Part shown: positions 1 through 8,990 of the stretch, piece after piece
How positions within the stretch are numbered: the stretch's first letter is position 1
Layout: the number at the start of each line of letters is the position of its first letter
Notes under the pieces: model-generated
The model's input: only the letters and a program-made list of their open reading frames with translations
The model's database searches: none
What the model was told of the DNA's origin: nothing
Source: Echinostoma caproni
Taxonomy: Eukaryota; Platyhelminthes; Trematoda; Plagiorchiida; Echinostomatidae
Length of the DNA: 18,854 bases
NCBI GenBank assembly: GCA_900618425.1
Contig: UZAN01050511.1
Coordinates: forward strand, 1,433 to 20,286
Direction of reading: 5' to 3'
Position numbers and translations under genes: made by a program

Positions 1-600
1 TCTGCAAAGTGTAGTGAACTAACCCTCACGCTGCACGTAACATTTCTCTTCTGAATCTCGTTGGTTTACCGTAGCTAAACCACTTCTTTGGCAATGGCGT
101 GTTTGCTTTCACTCCTTCTACGCTTGCTCAAGCTTCCATATCTTCTATTTTGGTTTACACAATAAAACTGTAGTACGTTTCGTGAAATTTCTCGTTCTGT
201 TTTTGTACGAACCCTCTATAGTGAGATAACCAGTTTATCTCGGGGTCGCGATAAGAATGCATCTCCAAAGCACGAAAGCCTCTATGGGGCAGAGACATAA
301 TTCCCGTTCAGGGTTACACTAATCTAATCCAATCCTGTATATATAATTGGAGGCCTCGGCCTTATGGTTGTCCCGATTCTGGATCGAGTTGGTCAACAGA
401 CCAATCGAGCGGTACGTCTGTCCGGCCTGCAGCACGGTTGGTAGTTCCGCAAACCTTCGAGGATTTGAGATTTAGATGCAGTAGTTTTCACGCGTTTTTG
501 GCCGTGCTGTCTTATCGCCGTATCGGCAAGAGACTTAAGTACGCATTTGTGTTCCGGTGAGGGTATGTATCTGGTGCATGCGCACAATATTACGCAACAC
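1..600. other. Uncharacterised left flank, no supported gene
   Basis: No protein family is recognisable on either strand. A 64-codon minus-strand frame (393-587) is open, but it has no motif and no homologue I can name. It follows LINE-C on the minus strand, so it may be downstream sequence of that element or an unrelated repeat. The only local structures are a short hairpin (TGGTTTA at 62-68 with TAAACCA at 76-82) and an AT run around 336-345 beside GGCCTCGGCC. None of these is enough to call a promoter or an LTR. Confidence 0.4.
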
Positions 601-734
601 GTGAGAGGAAGAGAGGAGAAAAGAAGAACTGTAATCCCTTATATTAATAGGTTCCTCTGGAAAAAACATTCATACTTAATCTAGCTCCAAGTTTAGGGCT
701 TGCAATATGTGCAGCTGAACAAGTCTTTCATGAG

Positions 735-965
735 GGTGATTTAATCAGGTCCCCTCGTAAGTGTCTGCGGCTCAGAAGGAAGAGGTTTAGGTGCCGAAGT
801 CAGTTCTCGTAGTAGAGTCCCTTGATCGGAAGAGCCGCCAAATGTTGTGTTGTCATCGGCATAGATGAGGCATAGGATTTCACACTCATCAGAAAGGTCG
901 TGATAAATACAAGGAGGAATGGTCCCTTATTGTAATTCCTTCACAGAAAACCTTGGATCAGATTT
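735..965 (-). pseudogene. LINE-C reverse transcriptase, catalytic YADD region and C-terminal scrap
   Basis: The minus strand around 830-905 reads LSDECEILCLIYADDNTTF in one frame. This is the usual context of RT motif C in non-LTR elements, where a short acidic stretch precedes a hydrophobic strand ending in YADD (codons 863-852). Just upstream (905-950) another frame reads GPFLLVFI, which matches the end of motif B and shows a frameshift between the two. About 30 codons after YADD a third frame reads RRHLRGDLIKSPS then stop (772-731). The LRGDLI string is common much later in LINE RTs, so an internal deletion is likely. Both catalytic aspartates of YADD are present, but the protein is not translatable. 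Confidence 0.6.
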
Positions 966-1382
966 TTAATTGGTATGGGCGTTCATCAAGTAAACTGACT
1001 ATCTAGTAGCATATCTGGGTAAGGCCCCTGAGTCTCTTGATTTTAGCAGCAGTAGTATGTGGTTAAAGCAAACTTTTAGAGACTCTCCTTTGCCTAACTT
1101 GTTTGTTGCCTCATCTTGAAACACTGGGAGGTCAACCAAGTTCGATCATTTAGCTATCCGTGCCGTACTTTCAAGGAGAACTGCATGCAAATTAGGTTTC
1201 CCCCAATTTCGTTGCTCTACGCAAGTCGGTCAGTACCGCGTATGTTGACATCGACTGATTGAATAGTGATGCTAGGGATTTCGCCGATTCCCGGTGCCAG
1301 CGGCTCTAAAATTGACGGATGCAAGTTTTCCGGGAGGGCGAATTTCTACGGACTGAGTCCAGAGATCACAAATAGAACCTCG

Positions 1383-1502
1383 TCGTGTCATGCGAACCAG
1401 CTTGGATTGCACGGGACTGCACCGTCCTCGTCCAGGAAGTTGTTTGCGGTCGTTCCTCTTGGGAAGATCGTTTGGAAGTAGTCTTTGAAGGCGTTTGTGA
1501 TA
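1383..1502 (-). pseudogene. LINE-C segment preceding the RT domain
   Basis: One minus-strand frame reads TNAFKDYFQTIFPRGTTANN and then a short acidic run before a TGA. In many LINE ORF2 proteins the stretch before the RT fingers has this form: an aromatic-rich helix with a DYF or DFF core followed by VF or IF. It lies between the linker ORF (1613-1957) and the YADD box, which is the expected place. The match is to a general pattern only, so other explanations are possible. Confidence 0.4.
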
Positions 1503-1612
1503 CCATGATCCGTGTCCAAAGTTGTCGTAACGCAGTTTTACACTTTTTATTCCCTCATTGGTGCATGCCTGTCTGTCAGTTTAAGGGTATTTTGTTTGAT
1601 AGCCTGCCATAT

Positions 1613-1957
1613 TTACTCTTTAGTTGGTATGCCATCGGCTACCCACTGCAGTTCGCGAGTGTCCCTTAGGAAGAGGTTGTGATTGATTTCATTGCATAGT
1701 CTAACTACGCTACTTTGTTGGGTTATAACCTTAGATGCCAGATAAAAAAGTCTTGATGTGATCGCTTTTTGTAAAGGAAATCCGCAGAGTAGATTTCGAA
1801 CCTGGCTTTCACTCCACGTAGTAGGTCCATGGTTGACTGGGTTTACCCTTCTCTGAATCTGGTTAGAAATATGATATTTAGATGAAGCCAGCCCATGCGC
1901 AGTTATTTCAATTGCTTGTTTTCGAAGCCAGGGTTCTCTTTCATCTCCGTTTTCCAT
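1613..1957 (-). pseudogene. Open frame in LINE-C, probable endonuclease-RT linker
   Basis: This 114-codon minus-strand frame is the longest in the left 4 kb. It has no catalytic motif. Its middle part (around RLCNEINHNLFLRDTREL) has the basic, Arg/Asp/Trp-containing look of the linker that joins endonuclease to RT in RTE-like and related LINEs. Its position between the endonuclease to the right and the RT segments to the left supports that reading. The N-terminal third (MENGDEREPWLRKQAI) is unrecognised. It could equally be a chance open frame; no start-site or codon-use argument favours translation. Confidence 0.35.
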
Positions 1958-2180
1958 TATATACCTGAATTGGTGAAGTCGTCTATATTACACAGTCGAA
2001 GGGGAGTTATAATCAGGTCTTGAAGTTTATTGATCAGTTCAATGATTCCAAGAAGCATCGTACGACCAGGGTTAGTAATTCCAGGGATCTTATCTTACAC
2101 ACCATCAGTTGTTCGTTTTCAGATTCGTAGGTGGGCAGGATTGTTGCCTGCTTGATATGGTCTCTGACCAACAGGTTAGA

Positions 2181-2226
2181 TCAGGTCAGGTCGCAGGACT
2201 TTCGGGTCGAGCCACATTGAGTTCAG
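2181..2226 (+). repeat. 46-bp dispersed repeat, copy 1
   Basis: This stretch aligns without gaps to 14924-14969: 34 of 46 bases are the same by hand count, and 7 of the 12 differences are transitions. It contains the GGTCAGGT core. Read on the minus strand the two copies give similar peptides (LNSMWLDPKVLRPDLI here, LDSDGPEPQVLQPNLT there), so the shared unit may once have been coding in a transposon. Similarity beyond the 46 bp is faint. Confidence 0.45.
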
Positions 2227-2412
2227 TTTTTCGCACTGCGAGCCCCAGGTGTCTCACTGAGCTACGACAGCTTGGTATTCCCGTTACGTCTGTCTATCTT
2301 GGAGTGTTAGGGGGAAAAGGGATGATAACGGAATAAACCTAAGTATTACGGATAGAACTAAGGGCGTCCTACGGGGAATTTTGAGTACAATTTTCCCAGG
2401 TCGCTTAATCCT

Positions 2413-2530
2413 ATTCATCATCGGGAAATATACCTACCATGCCTTGTCCAGCTGGTGCTTAAAAGCCCTCAAGCTACGGGCTATAACCACTTGCTGTTGT
2501 AACCAGTGCGGGAGTTAACCCGATGGAAAG
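2413..2530 (-). pseudogene. Possible C-terminal end of a LINE RT
   Basis: The minus strand reads LPHWLQQQVVIARSLRAFKH then QLDKAW and a stop. CR1-like LINE proteins commonly finish with a stretch of this shape: a Trp-containing LP segment, VV, a small variable helix and then FK..LD..W near the stop codon. The same end is seen more clearly in LINE-A (4230-4330). The piece sits next to the LINE-C endonuclease, where no C-terminus is expected, so it would be a separate relic. The evidence is short pattern similarity only. Confidence 0.35.
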
Positions 2531-2930
2531 AGAACTGGACTCGAATAATCCTTTTTGCTCTGGGCTTGACAGTTTACATCCCATGTCCCTGGGGAGCATC
2601 TCGCCCGAAGATATCCGACCCTCCCTGTTATTGACATTAGCTAAGAGCATTATATCAGCCCTGCTATCATTTTACAAGGGGTTGAACATTTCTTGGTAGA
2701 AGATAACTTTCACTGCTTCTGGGCTATAGTCCCCTGGTGCATACACTGAGAAGACGAACAAATCGCGTCTTTCGGACTGGTATACACCAATTCTTCACGA
2801 CATCCAAGTCTTCCTACTCACAATCGATTGACCACTGGGTTTTAGGACGGAGCTTAAACAACCCGTTAGATTGCACCCTCCTCTCGGTCAGATTACACAC
2901 ACGCTTGCAACACTGAAGGCAGGCTGAGCC
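2520..2930 (-). pseudogene. LINE-C endonuclease fragment
   Basis: Around 2785-2740 the minus strand reads DLFVFSVYAPGDYSPEAVKV, the typical SVYAPT-type strand of APE endonucleases in RTE-like and related LINEs. It is followed by a helix with an F-Y-x-E pattern and then LLANVNNREGRIS (about 2650-2610), where active families have LLAGDxNAxVGRL. The aspartate of the GDxN catalytic motif is therefore lost or altered (ANVN). About 40 codons earlier, near 2905-2840, CNLTERRVQSNG matches the position of the catalytic-glutamate motif (SETRxQD). Frameshifts lie between these blocks. The upstream boundary is not clear. Confidence 0.6.
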
Positions 2931-2989
2931 CGATTGCATTATCACTGAACGAGTCAGCCAATGTTTATCTGATCGATCAATCAATATGT

Positions 2990-3337
2990 CAGGAAAGCAA
3001 TCTGGTTGATTGATGCATCACTGCACCGTTCTCATATGCGGTATTGGTTCTTTACCATTGCGCATCAAAATCTAAGCAAGAAAAGTACACGCTGACTGTT
3101 GTCTTCATCTGAATTCTCTCTCCGTGTTATCGTTGGGTGTTAATCAAGGTTAGCTCGTGTCGTTCGTACTTCACTGACCGAACGCAAAATGGGGACCTAA
3201 CTAATAAAGTTGATTAAGCCATCTCATCGAGGGCCATGCCAACACTAGCAAGATCAAAATCCACCGTCTTAGAGCTTACAGAAATGCAATAATGAAACTG
3301 CGCAGAATTTCGATCTCGTGACGTTTGATGTTAGAGT
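2990..3337. other. Non-coding stretch, nothing recognised
   Basis: Both strands are rich in stops here and I see no motif, tRNA-like fold or repeat with a partner elsewhere in the window. Short sequence patterns such as GATCGATCAATCAAT (about 2971-2985) are local only. It may be older transposon sequence that has decayed past recognition. Confidence 0.4.
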
Positions 3338-3386
3338 CATCATCATCATCACCATCGTACAGAAAAATACAGTAAACTAAACTTCA
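3338..3386 (-). repeat. LINE-type 3' tail with (GAT)n, copy 1
   Basis: On the minus strand this reads a short unique end followed by a GAT/GATG microsatellite. The unique part (3366-3386) matches 4012-4032 at 17 of 21 bases, all four differences being transitions, and both copies run into a (GAT)n tract at the same side. The copy at 3990-4032 sits where the 3' end of LINE-A is expected, so this is probably the tail of a second, mostly lost member of that family. CR1-type LINEs are known to end in short tandem repeats rather than poly(A). Confidence 0.5.
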
Positions 3387-3561
3387 CCGGTTGATGTGTC
3401 CTGATGTACCAGTCATGGATGAGTCAAACCGGCTTGTCTGTTCTACGGTTGCATTGACCAAGGCATCAGTAGGGTTTTGATCAACGACTTGTCCTAACAT
3501 AAATGATGAGTTCAGCCTGATGGCGAATGTTTCGTCGATTCTAGCCTACCCGGAAGATTAT

Positions 3562-3595
3562 ATGTAACAACCCGTTTGGTGAGGATTTGTTACAT
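3562..3595. repeat. Perfect 9-bp inverted repeat
   Basis: ATGTAACAA (3562-3570) and TTGTTACAT (3587-3595) are perfect complements separated by 16 bases. The ends have TG...CA form (TGTAACAA, TTGTTACA), as LTR or foldback element ends do, but the whole unit is only 34 bp. It may be a remnant of LTR ends or a simple hairpin. No target duplication is visible. Confidence 0.4.
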
Positions 3596-3781
3596 GTCAC
3601 TAAAATGGCACTAACCGCATTTTTATTTATCTACTTCATACCTATAACAGACAGTGTTCTCCAGTCCTCTGTGACAGTTTCCTAGCTCTCCATCCTATAT
3701 ATACCGCAACACGGGAACAGGAATAACAGTACATAAAAAATTAGAAGGATTACAGAGGCAGTTTGTCTTTGAGTTTTTCTG

Positions 3782-3960
3782 CAGCACGGGCTTAAGCGAA
3801 ACTGCGTAAACTCATTTGATGGAAACGTCAATCGAACGATAAACCTAAAGTCTTAATTAGGAGTTTGTTGGTCACAACACACATCGATGACCACTTTTTC
3901 CAGAGTACCAGATGAGCATGTTTGCTTTCCCATACGCATCATAGTAGGCACGCTGAATGT
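3782..3960 (-). pseudogene. LINE-D, N-terminal endonuclease fragment
   Basis: A single minus-strand frame with one stop reads TFSVPTMMRMGKQTCSSGTL, then EKVVIDVCC, then a degraded catalytic-glutamate region (QQTPN stop DF), then IVRLTFPSNEFTQFRLSP. This follows the start of an APE endonuclease of the flatworm RTE-like type: N-V-x-T-L strand, a glutamine-rich helix, the IDVCC strand, the SETRxQD motif and a later FxLR strand. The glutamate motif is not intact here. The fragment stops near 3780 with no continuation. It starts about 30 bp from the 3' tail of LINE-A. It resembles the LINE-C endonuclease and is a second copy of that general type. Confidence 0.55.
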
Positions 3961-3989
3961 GGTTAGTTTGAGGTGTAAATGAGGGAATT

Positions 3990-4032
3990 AATCATCATCA
4001 TGATACATCGGAATACAGTGAATCGAACTTCA
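3990..4032 (-). repeat. LINE-A 3' tail with (GAT)n, copy 2
   Basis: This lies downstream of the LINE-A C-terminus on the minus strand and ends in a short GAT repeat (3991-4003). It shares its last unique bases with 3366-3386. The pair defines the likely 3' terminus of this LINE family. A 3' microsatellite tail fits CR1-type target-primed reverse transcription, which does not require poly(A). Confidence 0.5.
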
Positions 4033-4229
4033 TCGATAGTTGCCAAACACATAATGCACTGCCCTCGGAGCACCACGTACAACAGACAGCTCCGTTTAGT
4101 TCTGTATGCACCGGACGAAAGGTGGCTTTAAGCCAATCTAGTGCCCAGATTATTGTGTAGGTAGCGGGTGTTTGTAACTCCCAACACTGCGTATAATTGT
4201 TAGCTCCTTGCTCTAAAGTAGGCCGCTTC

Positions 4230-4840
4230 TAAGTAGATGGTTCTCCAACACTCATCCAGGGCTGTCTTGAACGCCACTGCGGTACTACATCTGACCACGT
4301 TTTCTGGTACCCTTTTCATAGTGGAATCAACTAGTTAGCGAAGAACCTGACTCCCAGTTGCAGCCCACCGCAANACCGCAATCACGAAGAAGTCTGAATC
4401 TGTGCCCCCAAGTGCCAGTGTCTTGTATCACAGAGAAGTTGATACCCGATAAACCCATCAATATTTTGAACATTTTAATTAACTCACTCCTCATGCGTCT
4501 GGGTCGGAGGGATAGCGAGTTGAAGTATTTTAGTCTGTTCTTGTCCTCCTAGTGTCTCTGACCTCATACCCTTCGGGTGGCTGGCCTTTGGATTCCTTCT
4601 GTTCAGTCCAGGTACTTCTGTAAGTATGCTGCTCATGCATGGACACAATAATCCAGGTGTGGCCGGACGATAGGCTTAGACAACAGGACCAGAAACTGCG
4701 GGTCGTTGCAGGACCTCGTAATCTTTATCTCAAAGAGTTCCCCTTTGCTTTATTTGCCGTCACTTTGCACTGCCTGGACGGCTTGCAATCACTAGAAACC
4801 ACCACACCTAGATCATTGGCATGCGTTACCGTCGAGTCAA
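4230..4840 (-). pseudogene. LINE-A RT thumb and C-terminus
   Basis: The minus strand contains, over several frames: THANDLGVVVSSD (about 4828-4790), the start of the RT thumb; KPIVRPHLDYCVHAW then AAYLQKYLDCTEGIQRPATRRV (about 4700-4570), the highly conserved CR1-like block in which PHLDY/EYxxQAW is followed by a helix with a V-Q-R-x-A-T-K/R motif; and VDSTMKRVPENVVRCSTAVA then FKTALDECW (4330-4240), the C-terminal block before the stop. Order and spacing match the family. At least four frameshifts or stops interrupt it, and one base is N (4373). This is the downstream half of the gene whose palm lies at 7021-7600. Confidence 0.7.
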
Positions 4841-4850
4841 GTCAAAAAAA
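4831..4850 (-). repeat. Candidate LINE-B 3' tail, (TTGAC)n-like
   Basis: The minus strand reads a run of seven T then GACTTGACTCGAC, i.e. about three diverged TTGAC units, exactly at the passage from LINE-B 3' sequence to LINE-A coding sequence. CR1-like elements often end in short 5-8 bp tandem units. The repeat number is low and could be chance. Confidence 0.35.
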
Positions 4851-4974
4851 GCTTTATGCACCCAAAAGGTGAATTTTCAGCAGTTTACGAGTTTTTACAG
4901 TGTATAGGTAAAATAATTGTAAACAAAAAATACAGTATGAGAAATTCTGCACTTTAATAAATGAGAGTAAAAAA

Positions 4975-5740
4975 TTAGGGCAAAAGATTTTCCCTGAGGT
5001 GGGTGAGGATATGCTGACGATTTACTAGTAAACGAGCTAGGTAAGGAATTACAATGTTTCGAAATGTGGAAGTCTGCGCAGGAAGGAGTTGATACTTGGA
5101 TCGTGTCCGGGGAATCGACAGAGATTTCGCGATATCTCGGTGCAGACAGTGCGCTTGATCATACGTTTTCCTGTCAATGAATGCAACACAAGCTTCAAGA
5201 TGCTTGGAAATAAAAAGATCAACTAAAACAGTTTTATCAGCTCCACTGTAGCGGGACAAAAGTTTAAGGGATCTTGAAAATAAAGAGAAGTCTTTTTCTT
5301 TCAGTCCGGGGATAAAAATCAGGGAGCAGTATAGCCAGTGTGGGAGAATGCAGGCAATTACAAATTTAATAATAAGATTATGCGGTACGGCCAGTTTCCT
5401 GAACCTGTAAGCATAGAAGGACAGTTTTTGAACTTTAGTGAAAACTTTGATGACATGAGCAGACCAGGACAGGTTATGGGTAAGGGCGACACCAATGTAT
5501 TTACCAGATGCAGATTTGGGAATACTTTGATTATTAATTCTAAGATCAGGGAGATTATCAACTAATGAAAAAAAACGGGGACCGATTTTAAGGCTAAATG
5601 GAACTTCGATGCACATACTGACGTTAAGTTTAAGGGATCTGGTCACAGATCGATCGTGAAGTTCATTAGGACTGTCCTGAAGAGGTCAAAAACTCTCTGA
5701 AATAGGAGCTGGGCAACCAATCACAATATGATCAGCATAC
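4975..5740 (-). pseudogene. LINE-B RT motifs B and C plus thumb/C-terminal region
   Basis: The open frame 5646-4975 (223 codons) has the C-terminal half of a LINE RT: a KYIGVALTHNLSWSAHV strand at about residues 49-65, followed by the thumb with PHWLYCSLIFIPGL near residue 112, a KLLSRYSGAD block, and a conserved tail containing SKYQLLPAQTSTFRNIVIPY (about residues 183-202) shared by this CR1-like subfamily. Upstream, in a different frame, the catalytic YADD box is altered to YADH (codons 5739-5728), within KYADHIVIGCP. The second catalytic aspartate is therefore lost. A frameshift lies between 5650 and 5700. The stop at 4975 looks like the natural end because the tail block is complete. Confidence 0.75.
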
Positions 5741-6840
5741 TTACAAGCAATAAAGTTGGTGGGGATGAGCAAATTTTGTATGTACATGGAAAACAAGAAT
5801 TGGGACAAAATAGCACCCTGAGAAAACACCGGCTCCAATGCTAATACAAGATTGTACACCATTGAGTGAAGTAAACTGAGTCCTACGGGAGAAGTAGTTG
5901 ATTAGTACATTTAAGAAATTAAGATGATCTGTAAAGTGTTCACAAGAAGAAGACAGCTGGTTATGGAAGAACACAGAAAAGTCAATGGAAGAAACTAAGT
6001 CCCACAGTCGGAACAAGTTCTCAGGAGAACAATTTCTCTTCCGTAGCATACGAGAAGTGGGTCGTGTATGAAAGCAGTGATTAGTTTTACAATATATTAT
6101 GGGGTGAAGAAGAATGGTACAGTGGTCAGAAGTATTGATTGGGGCCCGTTTAAAAACGTAAAACACATTGAGACTATTTATATAAATGCCGTCAAGAAAG
6201 GCATTGGTACGGGTAGCAAAACTGACAATGTTCTCTAGGCCTAGGGTGAGTAGAAACGAAGTATCAAAGCGATTAAAGTCACCAGCGGTAATACATAAGG
6301 ACTGGTCAATTCATTTGGCGAATTACGTCACTACAGTATCAAAAAATAGTCTTAAGTCGGGGGCGAGTGCATCAGGGGAAATATAAATATTCACGAAGTA
6401 AATGAAGCGAAATATGCTGAGAAAGCGGAGCTTGCAGCAAACAAAAGTACAGTTAGTTTTTCTTGTTGAGTAGGAAAAATCATACGAGTGTTCTTCGATT
6501 TACGGAAGTGACCACTCCACCACCTCTGTTGCGAAATTTCGCAATCCGATTACTCCTGAAAATATCAAAGCCGTCTAATCCGACCAGATGATCCTCAATA
6601 TCTGGGTGTAACCAGCTTTCCTGAAGTAAAATGACTCCCACACTTTCGCATTGTTTCTATTGCCCCAGATTCGATTTTTCCCACAAGTGAGCGAATATTA
6701 CCCGTAAAAATGGACGGAATGATCATCCTGTTGATAGGACTTCGCCGAAGGGCATCCTGCCATCCAGCGCGATGCTTTTTATAGTGACCTTGACGTTTAT
6801 TTCTCAACCGTTTGTAATGATTCTTCACGAAATGAGAAAA
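5741..6840 (-). pseudogene. LINE-B endonuclease and RT motif B region
   Basis: Minus-strand landmarks, in order: IFTGNIRSLVGKIES (about 6715-6670), the N-terminal strand; LQESWLHPD with the catalytic glutamate (6620-6609 codes ESWL); RNRGGGVV near 6530-6500; CITAGDFNRFD with catalytic GDFN (6283-6272); LDGIYINSLNVFYVFKRAPI; and TSDHCTILL with the SDH catalytic pair (6130-6122). All endonuclease active-site residues that I can locate are present, although frames change several times. After the endonuclease the frame runs through EHFTDHLNFLNVLINYFSRR and TQFTSLNGVQS directly into QGAILSQFLFSMYIQNL (motif B, about 5835-5785). The RT fingers and motif A are missing, so a deletion near 5935-5915 removed them. 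A basic stretch before the endonuclease (6828-6740) may be the original N-terminus. Confidence 0.7.
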
Positions 6841-7020
6841 AGCTGAGATTACAACGTCATTCGTGAAAACAGAAAGATTTTATAAAGTGGAAGTTGTAGG
6901 TCAGCATTTGACCTTGAAAAAATTAGTGAAGTGATGTGAACGTGTACGGTCAATAGTATCCACTGCAAAAAACGTAAATAGTTGTCCAATTTCGAAAAGC
7001 ACGGACGAAATTCAAAGGCC

Positions 7021-7810
7021 CCGCCACACCAATTATCTATCTAGTCGGGGATACCTGCCCTTCTTGCCCCTAGCCGTTGACATTTGGCTAGGTTTAGTGG
7101 CAGGTCTCGCTTATTTGAACAGGATAGTATGGCCTAAACATATTCATCAACGTATACTTCAGCGACCTTCACATCGTTAGAAGATAGGTAGCACGGGTTC
7201 CGCAAACCCGGCGGCAGGTCGTTGATGAAGATAAGGAACAGCAGTGGGTCCAGTACAGAACCCTGAGTTACGCCACTGAGCACATCTGCCGGGGCTGTAG
7301 TGTACGTGTCAACTTTTATAGGTCCTTCCCCCGAAGAAACTAATAACCCAGGTCCTGGCATTACCTGTAATGCCTACAGTTTGCATTTTACGGTTCAGGT
7401 ATCTTTTTGACCAAATCGAAATACTTAACGAAATTCATGTACCAGACTTCCACAATGAGGCTTTCGTCGAGTCTCCTGGTCACGTCGTCTAGAAACAGCT
7501 GCAACCCTGTCAGACATGACTTGTTTGTCGCAAATCCGTGCTGCGTGGGTGTTATTGTGTTATGTACAACAAGAGGCTGGCATAGTTTTCGCCTCACAAT
7601 ACATTCTAGACATTTGTATACAACTCATGTCAGGCTAACTGGCCCATAGTTCGTGGGCTGGCATCATCGTTGCCATCTTCCATTTTCCAGAAAGATTTCC
7701 CTACGTGATAGAGACCGCGTAAAGCGACATCACCGGTAGAGCTAGGATTTTGGCCAATGGTTGAACTACGGCCGCATGAATTCCATCTATCCCAGCCGCT
7801 TTGTACTCAT
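7021..7810 (-). pseudogene. LINE-A RT fingers and palm
   Basis: Minus strand: KAAGIDGIHAAVVQPLAKIL (7800-7740) is the GPDGI segment opening the RT; NYGPVSLT stop VVYKCLECIVRRKL (about 7655-7580) matches NYRPVSLTS; TPTQHGFATNKSCLTGLQLF then LDDVTRRLDE (7546-7460) is the HGF block. Motif A reads VEVWYMNFVKYFDLV: the first catalytic aspartate is replaced by asparagine (codon 7435-7433). Motif B is SGVTQGSVLDPLLFLIFIND (7274-7215). Motif C is degraded to YLSSNDVKVAE where YADD is expected (about 7190-7160). KCQRL follows near 7080. Two catalytic positions are altered, so the enzyme would be dead even without the frameshifts. The upstream half of this gene continues at 4840. Confidence 0.75.
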
Positions 7811-8244
7811 ATAGATTGTGTAGCTCTCCCCTAATACATTATTCGTTCACCCACAGCTCAGATATACCTGGCAAGTTGTGGCTTCTCTGCCAGTGCTGTT
7901 ATATTAAGTCCCCAGTGGGGAGCGATAGATCCCTGCGTAAGTTTCTAGGAGTGTCCTAGACTGTTCGGGCCATTTGGCCATCCAGACCTTCTAGCATAGC
8001 AACGTTTGCCTTCGTTCTCTTTTGAGGTTATACCTAACCATATAATCCTTTTGGATTCATCTTTGATGACCTGGATAACTCACTCTTAAAACGGAACTTC
8101 CCTTGTTTTTTTAAATCTTGTGGCCTGCTTATAGCCAGCTTATGCCTTATTGGTGCGGTACGTAACGCGGCACGAAATCTCCTGTTAGGCTAATCAGGCC
8201 GACTTTATTGCTCCCCATATTTCTTTTAGAGTGTAAACGAGATA

Positions 8245-8990
8245 TTAGACAACCCAGGACATTACTGGCACTACTCTGTTCATTTTTTCTCTTCTTAGCT
8301 TGCCACAGCAATTAATGTTGGTAGCTAAGGATAGTCTTCCGTGTAAGGAAAGGGAGGCCTTCATCACTACATGATCACGTTTGCCCGGAGGTGACTCATT
8401 GGTCAATTGAATAATGTCCCTGTGGCACTTTGTGATGAATAGATCTAGTATTGAGAGCGATTGACTTCCTCGTTGTCTCGTAGGCATCGGTACGTGTTGA
8501 ACCAGCCCATGTAGTTGCAGCCGTTATAGGAATGTATCACCCGTGGGTTATCTGGGCGCACTTCCAGCCTCACAGTTGATGGCTAGAAAGTTGAAGTCAC
8601 CAAAAATAACGAACGCCCCAGTTATCGTGAGTAATTTTTGCAGTGATCTCCTTAGATCACTATGCTATCGTCCGCTGGTGTAGGAGGCTCTATAAACGCA
8701 CGTGATACATAGTGTTCTGTTATTTGAGTTTACGAAACAGGACGTGACCTGGATATTTTCAGGGTCCATTTTAAACGGAGCCTCTCAACTCCCATGATCT
8801 CAGTGCACTAGAATGGCAACCTCACCTTCATTCTTCCGTCTGTCCTGTCCTATTTATAGGTTATGTAGCTACATTATTAGGAATCCACCAGGTTTCGGTA
8901 ATGACAGCCAGTGCGCACCCTGTTACTCCGGTGGCCGATTCTCCCCATTTCCCTTGAATGCTGCAAGCAATTTTGTACCAAACCTGTGGT
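8245..8990 (-). pseudogene. LINE-A endonuclease
   Basis: Minus-strand landmarks of an APE endonuclease: VWYKIACSIQGKWGE (about 8980-8935) as the first strand; CALAVITETWW with the catalytic glutamate (ITETW coded by 8902-8888); VYRA near 8690; AFVIFGDFNFLAINC with catalytic GDFN (codons 8601-8590); and in the open frame 8487-8245, SILDLFITKCHRDIIQL followed by GKRDHVVM, where the usual SDH is RDH (codons 8376-8371). The order and spacing fit the CR1-like family. The chain shifts frame repeatedly. The domain lies between ORF1 sequence on the right and RT on the left, as expected. Confidence 0.65.

Larger units (their letters stand above)
735..2930 (-). mobile_element. LINE-C, decayed APE-type non-LTR retrotransposon
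   Basis: On the minus strand, reading from high to low coordinates, the pieces appear in the order expected of one LINE ORF2: apurinic-type endonuclease (about 2930-2520), linker (1957-1613), the segment just before RT (about 1500-1383), RT motif C (852-863), and a C-terminal scrap (about 770-735). Many stops and frame changes separate the pieces, so the element is long dead. The endonuclease style differs from that of LINE-A and resembles LINE-D at 3782-3960. The span may be a mosaic: a piece near 2413-2528 looks like the C-terminus of a different LINE. Joining all pieces into one element is inference from order and strand; a family-level alignment was not possible here. Confidence 0.55.
4831..6850 (-). 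mobile_element. LINE-B, non-LTR retrotransposon inserted in LINE-A
   Basis: On the minus strand this carries an endonuclease (about 6740-5950), a shortened RT (about 5920-5650) and a long C-terminal open frame (5646-4975), then an AT-rich 3' region ending near 4831-4850. It is better preserved than its surroundings: the C-terminal frame is open for 223 codons. It is flanked on both sides by LINE-A sequence. The 3' end finishes in a T-run and TTGACTTGACTCGAC, which could be a short tandem-repeat tail. The 5' end is not sharply defined; recognisable coding begins near 6830 and LINE-A resumes near 7100. RT motifs before motif B are missing, so an internal deletion has occurred. Confidence 0.65.

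Noticed and set aside
62..82. Hairpin TGGTTTA/TAAACCA
   Set aside because: Seven base pairs with a seven-base loop are common by chance, and no T-run or gene end is near.
5338..5565. Plus-strand frame of 75 codons and a minus-strand frame of 67 codons
   Set aside because: Both are shadows of the LINE-B C-terminal frame, which has clear family motifs in its own phase.
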